Source: Paraspadella gotoi (taxonomy: Eukaryota > Chaetognatha). From it: a stretch of DNA of 64,000 nucleotides. The stretch spans positions 438,264-502,263 of the forward strand of contig JBJCIZ010000744.1 of assembly GCA_051294375.1 (NCBI GenBank). Reading direction: 5' to 3'. Positions 21,440 to 33,600 of this stretch are shown one piece after another (positions within the stretch are counted from its first letter, which is position 1; every line of letters starts with the position of its first letter). The notes under the pieces were generated by a model. The model saw only the letters and a program-made list of their open reading frames with translations, was not told where the DNA came from and ran no database searches. Made by a program: the position numbers and the translations under genes.

Positions 21440-24400
21440 ATGAATGGATAATTATTTTGCTGGTTGTAACAATTTCATATAAAAGCTGAAGGAAACGATA
21501 AAGCTGACTATTAGCAATATAATCCGTTTTTTTTTTTTTTTTTAATTAAAAGCCCGGCTTATTTTAAATCGGTCGTTCTTCGCTAAATTTAGATCGAAAG
21601 CAAGCATGACTTGCAAAAAATTTTCGAAAACAAAGAATAAATTTTATTTCCTGCACTTGTGCGGTCGGAAAAATGCGTGACTCATTTGACAACACGGAAA
21701 TGTTTTTATTTATTTAAATCTAATCTTCAGACTAAAGTTTAGTCTAGGAAAAAAATTTTGTGTTTAGTTTCTAGTGTATTAATCCTTTCTTTTCGTTGTG
21801 TAGGGTGATTAGTAAAACAGATTTGAAATTCAACATCGATTTATTTGAGTAACCGACATGTTTCGACTTTGTTTTCAAGTTTCTACATTCAAATTTTGTG
21901 TGTGTGTGTGTGTGGGCGATTTAAAAATTAGATTTTTGCATTTCCTGTAAGTTACAAGGATAATTGATCAAGGAAAAAAAATATGAGAGAATATGCATTT
22001 TCTCTGGGCGAAATTACAAGTTAATATTATAATTATTACAACGTATTTAACTTTGCAATTATTAAAACATTTTCCAACTAATTCTAAGCAACGGTTTTTT
22101 TGAAATCTCTAGTAGACGAATGTAAGATAACATCGTCATGATAAGTTTCGATCATTATTAATTAAACAACCAGTTGTAACCGGCAAAGAAAACCGGACAA
22201 AACCGGATACCGCCTCCCATCATGGATATTGATATTTTCCGGGAAGACCCGTTCGCTGTCTCGCACCTAAAACCAGTTTTAAACCAAATTCATTTTGTCT
22301 TCCCCCCCCTAAAAAACCGGCTAAATATTCCTTTACCGAGTTCCTTCAACGATATTGTTAAGCCGTTAAAAAAAGTAAAGAAGGTAAATATAATATTTAA
22401 TGTCATCGAACAAACAAAGTAGACTCGACTGAAAAAAAAAAAACATGAAATAAAATTTTGGGAAGTGACGAGAGAAAATTGAGCGGATATAGTTTCTAAA
22501 AGTGCCACATTTCAGCTTAAATTCAGAATTAAATACGTTATTAAGTTTAAAGATTAAAATAGAGGTTAAAAATAAGGGTAAGGTTAGGGTTAATCATTAA
22601 ATTTAGGATTTGGTTAAACATTTTGTTTTAGGGTTTAAGGTTAGAGGATAAGATTTTGGTTTTGAATTAATAGTTAAATTAAATATTTAATAAATTTTAA
22701 TATTTGATTCAAAATTTAATTTAAAGAAATGGGCCACTCTCGGAAAATGGTGCCAATTGAGTCGAGAGAGAGAGAGGAAAAAGAAAATTTTCGCTGAGAA
22801 TTATATTTCGAGCCTCGATTCGGAGGCAGTCGTCTTTGGGTTCCGCCGCCATTTCCATCTTTTATGGGAGGGAGGAAAGAAGAAGGAGAGGAAAGGGAGG
22901 GAGGAAAGGAAAGGAGGAAAGAAAGAAAGATAGATCGAGGAAATAAGGAGAGAAAATAGGGAGAATAGAGAGAAGAAAAGTGGGTTAAGTATTTTCAGAA
23001 GAACACACTACATAACATCCCTTTACAAATATTAGTCATATTAAAATAATTTGAAAAGAAATTTAAAAAAAAACTAACAATAAAAAATATATACATAATT
23101 GTATAATTAATAAAATAATATATGCTAAATAAAATTAAATATTTCAAAAGCTAAAACTTAAAATAGTGAAACAAGTAACTTTGCAATTTTCATGGAAACC
23201 ATCGAGAGAGAATAGAAGAGCAAAGAGAGGAAGAAAAGAGAGGGAGGAAAAGAGAGAAGGAAAGAGAGGGAGGAAAGGAGGGGGCGGGGGGGGAGATTTG
23301 AAACGACGGCGAAGACGACGAATGATATTTGCTCGAGGATGGATGTGGAGGCCATTTGTTCCTGCAATTGCCGCGATTATGATTATTGCGATTCTGGTGA
23401 CGGGCGAACGAAATCGGCGGAGGAGGGTCGATGGAGGATAGGGGGGGGGATTGGGGGGGAAATGGTTGAGGAAGGTTAAGGGTTGAAAGGCGGGAGTGAA
23501 AATTGCGGGAGCAGAAAGTTCGAGGTTGGAAAGACTGAGCGAGGGATCGAAATGAAACTCTCAGTCCGATGAGGAATAGAGAATGGAGAATGTATTTTAG
23601 ATATATGTAAAATCTGTGAAAAATGAGGTCTACGATGGCAGAAGTTTTATAATAATAGCTTTAGAACAAAGTTTGAAGAGAGATTTAACAACGATTTTAA
23701 TTTCATAGTGAAACGGACATGTTTCGACTCACATACGAGTCTTCTTCAGCGCTGAAGAAGACTCGTATGTGAGTCGAAACATGTCCGTTTCACTATAAAA
23801 TAAAAATCGTTGTTAAATCTCTCTTCAAACTTTGTTCTAAACCAAATCACAACGAAACAGAAAGGAAAAAAAATACAATAATAATAGCTGAAATCGTCAG
23901 TTTTAAGTTAGGAACAGCTTACGTCCCTAAAAATGTTTTATAAACAAAAAGAACAAATATACAGGGACTTCAAGCATGACCGATACGAAAACTTGATTAA
24001 ACTCGTAATTCTTTCGCTGTATATTATTTTTATAACATTTATTAGTTAGAAAACTACTTGACGTTTAAGTTAACCTAAAAAAAATTCTTAAAAGTATATT
24101 CACAGTAGCTCTCAAGCGCGGAGTCACTTTTCTTCATTTTTTTCGTCCAAATTTTGACAGTTTTTTAGCAATTTTACAATTTTTAATGCTGATTGTGAAG
24201 TTTTCTGTTATAAAAATAAAAAATTTTGGTGATAAAAAATCAGTTTTGCGATTTGTTATTATAAAAAAAATTTTAATGTAAAACCTAATTTATTTACTAT
24301 GGTAACTATTATTTATCAACAAAGTCGTCTTTTGTAATTTTTTTTTCCCAAACTGAAATTTTTATTTTTAATAGATTTTAAAAGGAAAACGTAATGATTA

Positions 24401-25825
24401 TTATTAAGTATTATTCATATTATAAAAAAAAATTAATTCTGGTTCGTGATACATTTACTAGAGTATCTTATTAATTATAAAAATGAAGCATGAAAAAAAT
24501 TCAATTGTTTTAATGGGAACTGAAGGATTGAAAATAAGATCCACTTTCAAAGTAAAAAAATTCTTCTTCAGAAATTTACCCTCTGAGGAAAAAGTTCATA
24601 ATACAGCAACTATCCTCGCTAGAATGTCACGAATTGGGGGGAAAGTATTTTTCTATTAGTATGAAAAAATTTTATAAACTGATTTCTCTTTGTTTCGATT
24701 ATATTACAAGTCCAGATTGAAGTCCCTGTATTTCGTTAATAATTTTATAAACTAAGAAATTTTGTATGTTTTATCTTTCCATTTCATTTTATGATAAAAT
24801 TTAATGAAAAACCTGGGGTTTTCCACCATCTTTTAAATCGGCTGACCTTTTGTTTTCCGTTCAGGCTTTGACTCAAGATGCCACAATCGCTTTGCTCAAT
24901 TCTTCCTTCAAACAAATTTACTTATCTTACTCATCTTAAAACAAATTACGTATTATTATTAATAATAATTTTCATGTCTTATCAGGAAGGCGTGAGTTTA
25001 AACAGGCGGGAGGCCAGGTGATAAAACAAATATTTATTGAAAAAGTAAACGGGTTTTGCAAGGAATTAACAAGTAAGACAGAGTAAGCATGACGCAGCAA
25101 AAAAAAACCTGTACTTTGTGCTCACGCATATCTCTTAGATTAAACGGAGCAGAATAACACTTGAAAGACTTAGAAGGGTCATTAATGTCCAAATATAGAT
25201 TAACCATTTCATTATGATTATTTTTTTTTTCTATTTAATTTTAAATCTCATTAATCAATTAATCATACAGTTTTTAAGAAAAAGGTTGAGATCAGCTGAG
25301 CGATGATCTTTTGTTGATCGAGAGGAGATTTTTGGCGGGACGGAAAGAACAGACGGACGAAACACCTTAATCTTCTATTCAGTTTTAACGAAAACAGAAA
25401 AAAAAAAACAGAAAAAAACAGAGAAATTTAAGTTAAATGTTATTCATAAATATTTTATTTAATTAACAATCTCGTTAGCCTTCGTCTCATGATTTCCGCA
25501 GTTTGGCCTCATTTTTCCGGCTTTTCTGTTTGATTTCGCAATTCGTGTCATAAATGCCTTTATAATTTATTTCTTTTTTTCATTGAAAATGAAAATGTAG
25601 TTCGATGATTTGTATTTTCCGGCTTCCTATCCAATTTATTCGATTTATGAGTAGATATTTTGCGCCGTATTTCTCATTTGAATTGCTCGTGCTACATATG
25701 AAAATTTGGAAAATTACTTGTTTCACGATTTTCTATTTTTCTATTTTATGTATTTCCGGAACCCGCTTCATCAATGATTCTAATCATAATTATCATCATG
25801 ATTTGCTTCTAATTTTAACTCCAGC
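21440..25825. other. Non-coding DNA upstream of DNMT1 copy 2
   Basis: AT-rich. Contains (GT)n near 21897-21914, a GGTTAGGGTTAA-type patch near 22575 that is too degenerate to call telomeric, a GA-rich block at 22865-22980, a purine-rich block at 23205-23290 and the palindrome at 23660-23840. The block from 25381 onward recurs at 38722. The sequence just before the start codon at 25826 ends in a pyrimidine-rich AG, so an upstream untranslated exon is likely. Confidence 0.6.
23660..23840. repeat. ~180-bp near-perfect palindrome
   Basis: Arms of about 90 bp meet at about 23752 with almost no spacer. Each arm holds CTGAAGAAGACTCGTATGTG, then GAGTCGAAACATGTCCG and a TTGTTAAATCTCTCTTCAAA block. 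Within each arm GACTC pairs with GAGTC around a six-base loop. Probably a foldback mobile element or two head-to-head copies of one. Confidence 0.85.
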
Positions 25826-28800
25826 ATGGAGGACGTGTTCGATGCCGAACTCGACGGAGCAAAGGTCAAGACTGACCCGGAAGCGAACCCGGAAGCGAAC
25901 CCGGAACCGCGGTCGACGTCGAATAGAAAAACGAAGACGACTCCCAAACGGTCGCAGCCTTCGATCAAGGACATGTTCTCCACCGTCTCTTCAGCTAAAA
26001 TAGAAAAGCGCAAGAACTCGAACGAAAAGGACTCTCCTTCGGAATCCCGACCTGACAAGCGGCTCAAGACGGAGGCGGCGGACGACTCGGAACACGCCAA
26101 GCCGGCCGTCAAGGCTCCCGACGTCTCCGCCAACGCTGCAACGGCTCGGACAGCCGCGGAGCCGCAGCCGCGCGCGAAGAAGATCGACAAGGTTCCCCCG
26201 AAAAGATGCACCGAGTGTCGACAAATCGTCGACGGGGAAAACCCGCAGCTGAGGATGATGGAGAACGAACCCGCGGAAGGAGTGGATGAGGTCGTCGCTT
26301 TGACCGACGAGCGATTGGAGGTTCGAGGGGGGGATTGGAAGAGAATGGGTTTATGGGTGCGTTTAGAGTTGTTAATATAATGATGATGTTTTTTAATAAA
26401 ACTATTTTGACTTTTTTTTTCGATTTTGAACTTTGCAAGCGAGATAAGGTTAAAACTTGAATGTTACAAGCTTTTGAAAATGAATAATTTATTATTCTGT
26501 TATTAAAGTGCAATTAAGCATCATTTTAAACATATTCAAAGGGACTTTTACAGATCTGAACCAAATCTTCCCAATCAACCAAATCTTTCCCCATCTCCTT
26601 TTACAGTTGGAAGGCTTGGAATGCGACGAGCGGATGACCTTCCTCATGACGGCCTACAGCGTCTTCGACAAGAACAACCACTTGGTCGACTTCTCGGCCG
26701 GACTCGTCGAGAGGAACGTGGAGATCTTCGTCAACGGGATCGTCAAACCCGCCTTCGCTGAGAACCCCGCGTCCGCCGAAGGCGGCGTCCCCGTGGTCCG
26801 AGTCGGTCCCGTTAACGAATGGTGGATCACGGGATTCGATAGGAATTCCAAGGTTTTTAAAAAGAGGGGGGTGAATGAACATTAAGGCGTAGTAAAATTT
26901 CTACATTTAACTTTAATTAAAATTCTAAAAGTGAGGAACGAACAAGATTATACTAATGAACATTTATGTAATAAAAATATTTCTAATAAATTTTACAATT
27001 TACGCAGTAGGCCATATACTAGTACTAAACCAATAAATGTTAATATTTCAAAACAGTTTTTTCTAAGATTTTTTTGCAGATTTGGATTCGTCATAAAAAG
27101 TTGGTAAAAAGAAATATAAGTCTTTTAAAAAAATTCCTTCATTAAGTGGGTCAAAAATTAAAAAAAGCTATATTTTAAGCTGAAAATTAATTTTTTATAT
27201 ATTAAATATAGTTTTTTTAATTTTTAACCCACTTAATGAAAGAATTTTTAAAAATGATTTATATTTTCTTTTATCAACTTTTGACGAGGAATTCAAATCT
27301 GCAATCAAAATTAAGAAAAGCCTATTTTGAAATTTTTCGATTTTAAAAGGATAATACTATATATAAATATAGCCTAATCGAAAATTAAAAATATAAAATT
27401 AATTTTTTTTATAAATTAATGTTCACTGATGGTATGTTATTCATAATTGACTTTTAGAATTTTCGTATGTAACTTTCACTACGCCTTAATGAACATAAAC
27501 GTTGAAGGAAATGTTGATTTGGCGTTTTAACGTTTTAACTTTTAAATTTCATATCATTTGTGGGCTTTTTAGACTCATAAGCTTATTGGATTTAGGGGCT
27601 TAATAAATTTAAAATTGGTACAGGTAAAAACATCCTGAAAATTATTAATTTTTATTAAATAACTTGGCTATCTCGTCCCCAGTCTTCGGACACTGGACAG
27701 ACTTTTTAACCAAAATTTTCCTGTAAGTGTAATTACATAGTGTTTTTGTACCAATTTCAAAAAGACATTCTTCATAGGTTTTTTGAAAATTCAATGCTTT
27801 AAGCGAATGTTTATTCATTTCAAACCCCCTTCCCCAGGTAACCGTTGGATTAACCACCATGTACGGAGATTACTACCTTCAAGAACCTCACGAAGAGTAC
27901 TCCCCGCTTATTTTCACTCTCTCCGAGAAGATCTTTCTTTCAAAATACACCATCGAGTTCTTAGTGGAAAACGACGCGGCCACCTACGAAGATCTTCTCG
28001 ATTTCATCCAGACCATTGCGCCGCCAGAGGGCGTCAAACCTTTCACCGAGGATGTCATCTTGAGACACGCCCAGTTCATCGTCGATCAGATCGCCTCTTA
28101 CGACGCGGCCGTTGAAGAGGACGACGACGACCCGCTGCTCGCCGTCCCGTGCGTCAAGACGCTGATCACTCTGGCCGGCATCAAACTGAGCAAAAGGAAG
28201 AAGTTGGTGATGGACATCAAAGCTCCAAAGCAAAAAGACCACACGACAACCATGAGGGCGACGACAACGCCTCTCGTCCACGAAGTCTTTGACAGAATTT
28301 TCGGCCACATTCTCGAAGGCGGGAAAGCTCCGTCCAAGAGGAACCGGGCCCGACGTTGCAACACTTGCGACGCCTGCAACGCTCCAGACTGCGGTGATTG
28401 CGCCAGCTGCAAGGATATGCGTAAATTTGGCGGAACAGGAAGGATGAAGCAGTGTTGCGTGATACGACGCTGCCCGAACGCAGTCGTCTCCGGTTTGGAC
28501 GACGGAGCTCTCAGCGAGGAAGAAGATTCCGAGGAGGTCCTTCTGCCCACGAGGACGCCGACGCCGACCACGCCGGAGAAAAAACGGCGTCGCGGGTCGG
28601 GCAGAAGGTGGCCGAGTTCATTGGGGCGCCCCTGGCGAAAGAAAAGAGAAGGAAAGATTATTTGTCGTGTCGCATCGGCGATGCCAAGTTCCAAGTTGGC
28701 GACTTTGTCAAAGTTGTCAACCCCGACGAAAACGCCAGCAAAAACGCCATCGTGGTCAAGATTGTGGCACTTTTCGAGGAAGATGGCGAACAAATGATGC

Positions 28801-29719
28801 ATGGGGAGACATTTATTTACTCGGAGGAGACCATCCTCGGTTGCGTGACCGGCGACGAGGCTGACCGCGAAGGCAAGGATGCCAGTTTGAAGAACGAGTT
28901 GTTCGCGTCGGACGAGTGCGACGATTACCCCATGTGTGACATTCTCAAAAAGATTTCTGTGCTTCGTAAGACCATGTCGGAGAGTTGGTTCGATGAAGGC
29001 GGAATCGCTGCTCCGGCACCCTTGGACACTGACTATCAGTACTTCTACGAAAAATGGTACGATCGGGAGACGGCGCGGTTCGAAGATCTTCCGGTGAAGT
29101 CGTTGGCTTCTCCGCCTTTTTGTCGTTGTTGTGACAAGTCGAAGGAAAATCGTTTGATGTCCACGCCACGTCCGTCTTCTCCGATCAAGGATGATCAGAA
29201 TGCTTTGAATCCGCATTTCAAGTCTTCGATTTTCTAGGCAAAACCTTTCGTCTCGGTGATTCCGTCTTTCTATTGCCATCTGCCTTTATTTTGATGCCAA
29301 ACCCGCTCCGACACCAAAACCGCGGCGCCTAAATATGACGTCCTCGATGACCCTAAAACTATCCCGAGGCTTACCGAAAGTCGAGCCACGTCAAAGGATC
29401 GAATTTGACCTGTCCCGAGCCGTATAGAATCGCCAGAATAATTTCTATCTTCCGCAAAGGATCTAACAGCGTCAAAGTCAAAGTGGGAAAATTTTATCGA
29501 CCAGAAAATACGCATCGAGGAATCGTCGCCTCGTACGAGGCCAATTGTAATTTGTTATATTGGAGCGAAGAAACGGTGACTATTGAAGCCGAGGATGTTG
29601 TCGACAAGTGTCATGTCAAGTACGTCGCTGACTTGGATTCGTTCAACGTCGATGACTGGTTTCTTAAAACCAAAGACGCCTTTTATTTCACGAGCGTTTA
29701 CAATGCGGCAACGAAGGAG
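25826..29719 (+). CDS. DNMT1: DNMT1 copy 2: exons 1, 2 and truncated exon 3
   Basis: Maintenance DNA (cytosine-5) methyltransferase, the nuclear enzyme that copies CpG methylation after replication. Exon 1 is about 25826-26320 (165 codons), exon 2 is 26607-26852 (82 codons), and exon 3 starts at 27838 and is cut by a gap at 29720. Exon 1 has a PIP-like box (Q44, I47, M50, F51) for PCNA binding, a charged linker and the CTEC start of the RFTS region. Exon 2 holds EWWITGF, a DNMT1 RFTS hallmark, and exon 3 continues RFTS, CXXC, BAH1 and part of BAH2. Introns 1 and 2 use weak donors (GTTCGA, GTTTTT), but the exon 2/3 join fits the family without a gap. A one-base deletion near 28603, just after the CXXC region, shifts the frame relative to copy 3, and more indels occur near 29225-29345. 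Exons 1-2 are the best available 5' part of the gene. The start is the first ATG after a likely acceptor; an earlier start is possible. Confidence 0.88.
26882..27489 (+). mobile_element. ~608-bp palindromic MITE with TTAA ends in DNMT1 intron 2
   Basis: Both ends read TTAAGGCGTAGT inward (26882 forward; 27489 in reverse complement), continuing with GAAAGTTAC-like sequence. The inner sequence also pairs: GCAGATTTGGATTCGTCA near 27077 matches the reverse complement of the block near 27285-27305, and AAGTGGGTCAAAAATTAAAA matches TTTTTAACCCACTTAATGAA. The whole unit is therefore a giant foldback. TTAA duplication is the hallmark of piggyBac-type insertion, but the inner termini do not begin with the usual CCC, so the superfamily is unassigned. 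It fills most of the intron. Diverged relatives occur near 52.9, 54.0 and 57.6 kb. Confidence 0.7.
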
Positions 29720-29744
29720 NNNNNNNNNNNNNNNNNNNNNNNNN
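29720..29744. other. 25-N assembly gap inside DNMT1
   Basis: To the right, sequence returns to intron 2 (29745 matches about 26907), so the contigs on either side overlap by about 2.8 kb without having been merged. Confidence 0.97.
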
Positions 29745-30661
29745 CGTTTTAACTTTAATTAAAATTCTAAAAGTGAGGAACGAACAAGATTATACTAATG
29801 AACATTTATGTAATAAAAAATTTCTAATAAATTTTACAATTTACGCAGTAGGCCATATACTAGTACTAAACCAATAAATGTTAATATTTCAAAACAGTTT
29901 TTTCTAAGATTTTTTTGCAGATTTGGATTCGTCATAAAAAGTTGGTAAAAAGAAATTAAGTCTTTTAAAAAAATTCCTTCATTAAGTGGGTCAAAAATTA
30001 AAAAAAGTTATATTTTAACTGAAAATTAATTTTTATATATTAAATATAGTTTTTTAATTTTAACCCACTTAATGAAGAATTTTTAATGATATATTTTCTT
30101 TTATCAACTTTTGACGAGGAATTCAAATCTGCAATCAAAATTAGAAAAGCCTATTTTGAAATTTTTCGATTTTAAAAGGATAATACTATATATAAATATA
30201 GCCTAATGCGAAAATTAAAAATATAAAATTAATTTTTTTAAAATTAATGTTCACTGATGGTATTTTATTCATAATTGACTTTTAGAATTTTCGTATGTAA
30301 CTTTCACTACGCCTTAATGAACAAAAACGTTGAAGGAAATGTTTTTTGGCGTTTTACGTTTTAACTTTTAAATTTCATATCATTTGTGGGCTTTTTAGAC
30401 TCATAAGCTTATTGGATTTAGGGGCTTAATAAATTTAAAATTGGTACAGTAAAACATCCTGAAAATTATTAATTTTTATTAAATAACTTGCTATCTCGTC
30501 CCCAGTCTTCGGACACTGGACAGACTTTTAACCTCAAATTTTCCTGTAAGTGTAATTACATAGTGTTTTTGTACCAATTTCAAAAAGACATTCTTCATAG
30601 GTTTTTTGAAAATTCAATGCTTTAAGCGAATGGTTTATTCATTTCAAACCCCCTTCCCCAG
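29745..30661 (+). other. Second copy of DNMT1 intron 2 (partial MITE)
   Basis: Repeats 26907-27837 with small deletions. The left terminus of the MITE is missing because the gap cuts it. No gene. Confidence 0.85.
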
Positions 30662-33600
30662 GTAACCGTTGGATTAACCACCATGTACGGAGATTACTAC
30701 CTTCAAGAACCTCACGAAGAGTACTCCCCGCTTATTTTCACTCTCTCCGAGAAGATCTTTCTTTCAAAATACACCATCGAGTTCTTAGTGGAAAACGACG
30801 CGGCCACCTACGAAGATCTTCTCGATTTCATCCAGACCATTGCGCCGCCAGAGGGCGTCAAACCTTTCACCGAGGATGTCATCTTGAGACACGCCCAGTT
30901 CATCGTCGATCAGATCGCCTCTTACGACGCGGCCGTTGAAGAGGACGACGACGACCCGCTGCTCGCCGTCCCGTGCGTCAAGACGCTGATCACTCTGGCC
31001 GGCATCAAACTGAGCAAAAGGAAGAAGTTGGTGATGGACATCAAAGCTCCAAAGCAAAAAGACCACACGACAACCATGAGGGCGACGACAACGCCTCTCG
31101 TCCACGAAGTCTTTGACAGAATTTTCGGCCACATTCTCGAAGGCGGGAAAGCTCCGTCCAAGAGGAACCGGGCCCGACGTTGCAACACTTGCGACGCCTG
31201 CAACGCTCCAGACTGCGGTGATTGCGCCAGCTGCAAGGATATGCGTAAATTTGGCGGAACAGGAAGGATGAAGCAGTGTTGCGTGATACGACGCTGCCCG
31301 AACGCAGTCGTCTCCGGTTTGGACGACGGAGCTCTCAGCGAGGAAGAAGATTCCGAGGAGGTCCTTCTGCCCACGAGGACGCCGACGCCGACCACGCCGG
31401 AGAAAAAACGGCGTCGCGGGTCGGGGCAGAAGGTGGCCGAGTTCATTGGGGCGCCCCTGGCGGAAGAAAAGAGAAGGAAAGATTATTTGTCGTGTCGCAT
31501 CGGCGATGCCAAGTTCCAAGTTGGCGACTTTGTCAAAGTTGTCAACCCCGACGAAAACGCCAGCAAAAACGCCATCGTGGTCAAGATTGTGGCACTTTTC
31601 GAGGAAGATGGCGAACAAATGATGCATGGGGAGACATTTATTTACTCGGAGGAGACCATCCTCGGTTGCGTGACCGGCGACGAGGCTGACCGCGAAGGCA
31701 AGGATGCCAGTTTGAAGAACGAGTTGTTCGCGTCGGACGAGTGCGACGATTACCCCATGTGTGACATTCTCAAAAAGATTTCTGTGCTTCGTAAGACCAT
31801 GTCGGAGAGTTGGTTCGATGAAGGCGGAATCGCTGCTCCGGCACCCTTGGACACTGACTATCAGTACTTCTACGAAAAATGGTACGATCGGGAGACGGCG
31901 CGGTTCGAAGATCTTCCGGTGAAGTCGTTGGCTTCTCCGCCTTTTTGTCGTTGTTGTGACAAGTCGAAGGAAAATCGTTTGATGTCCACGCCACGTCCGT
32001 CTTCTCCGATCAAGGATGATCAGAATGCTTTGAATCCGCATTTCAAGTCATTCGATTTTCTAGGCAAAACCTTTCGTCTCGGTGATTCCGTCTTTCTATT
32101 GCCATCTGCCTTTAGTTTTGATGCCAAACCCGCTCCGACACCAAAACCGTCGGCGCCTAAAATTGACGTCCTCGATGACCCTAAAACCTATCCCGAGGCT
32201 TACCGAAAGTCGAGCCACGTCAAAGGATCGAATTTGACCTGTCCCGAGCCGTATAGAATCGCCAGAATAATTTCTATCTTCCGCAAAGGATCTAACAGCG
32301 TCAAAGTCAAAGTGGGAAAATTTTATCGACCAGAAAATACGCATCGAGGAATCGTCGCCTCGTACGAGGCCAATTGTAATTTGTTATATTGGAGCGAAGA
32401 AACGGTGACTATTGAAGCCGAGGATGTTGTCGACAAGTGTCATGTCAAGTACGTCGCTGACTTGGATTCGTTCAACGTCGATGACTGGTTTCTTAAAACC
32501 AAAGACGCCTTTTATTTCACGAGCGTTTACAATGCGGCAACGAAGGAGATGGAGCCACTCAAACGTTTGCCCTCCAACTTAGAAAGTAAAGGAGGAAAAG
32601 GGGGTAAGGTTAAGGGAAAAGGAAAAGTGTCAGTTTCGGACGAACCATCCGACATTCGCGTTCGAGAAGATCCAACGATTCCCTCGATGCCCGATCGACC
32701 TTTGAAGTGCCTCGACATATTTTCCGGGTGCGGCGGTCTCTCAGAAGGACTCCATCAGGCGGGCGTTGCCGAGTCATGGTGGGCAATTGAAAAAGTCGAA
32801 AGTGCGGCCAAGGCTTATAAAAGAAATAATCCCAGATGTATAGTTTTTGACGAAGATTGCAATCTTCTTCTCAAGATAGTCATGGAAGGAGAAACGAGGT
32901 ACAATAGACAGAACTTGCCTCTAAAGGGTCAGGTGGAACTTTTATGTGGCGGCCCGCCGTGTCAAGGGTTTAGCGGAATGAACCGTTTCAATTCCAGAGA
33001 GTATTCCGCCTTCAAGAATTCCCTCGTGGTCACGTATTTGTCTTATTGTGACTACTACAGACCCAAATTTTTTATCCTAGAAAATGTTCGTAATTTCGTA
33101 TCGTTTAAAGGAGGTATGGTTCTAAAATTAGCCCTCCGCTGTTTGGTCAGCATGGGATATCAATGCACATTTGGTGTGCTTCAGGCCGGAACTTATGGCG
33201 TTTCCCAAACACGCCGTCGCGCCATTCTCTTGGCCGCTGCTCCCGGCGAGGTACTTCCCGTCTACCCGGAACCCACTCATACCTTTTCCCCTCAAGGCCT
33301 TTCCCTTAGCGTGACCATCGACAATCGACGCTATGAAACGACGCTGAAACGATTGCAAAGTGCCCCCTATCGCACCGTCACAGTCAGGGATGCAATGCGA
33401 GACCTGCCAGAAATCTGCAACGGCGCCAAAAAAGAGCTGATGGATTACGGAACGGAGCCCATCTCTCATTTTCAACGTTTGATTCGCCGCGGGACGGAGG
33501 GTCGACTCTACGATCACATCTGCAAGGAAATGTCGCCACTCGTGGAGGCGAGGATACGTTACATTCCACTCGCGCCCGGGTCAGACTGGCGCGATCTACC

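Larger units (their letters stand above)
17521..28215. repeat. Right arm of the ~21.7-kb palindrome
   Basis: Reverse complement of 6471-17520 with many small indels. It carries two N gaps (18043-18347 and 18435-19069) where the left arm has CT-rich sequence of about equal length (about 307 and 654 bp). Homology to the left arm stops near 28215, where the left arm meets its gap. Confidence 0.9.

Noticed and set aside
22540-22660. GGGTTAGGGTTA-like sequence here, near 12.3 kb and near 52.7 and 53.8 kb
   Set aside because: Too short and degenerate for an interstitial telomere; no run of identical hexamers or TTAGG pentamers.
23660-23840. Strict hammerhead ribozyme call
   Set aside because: The CTGANGA and GAAA elements are present, but the extra A after CTGAAGA and the absence of defined stems I and III do not meet the consensus; kept only as a finding.
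28098-32041. Long minus-strand open frames of about 390-420 codons opposite DNMT1
   Set aside because: They are antisense shadows of the DNMT1 exon. Their composition follows the reverse complement of its codons, and no known domain appears.
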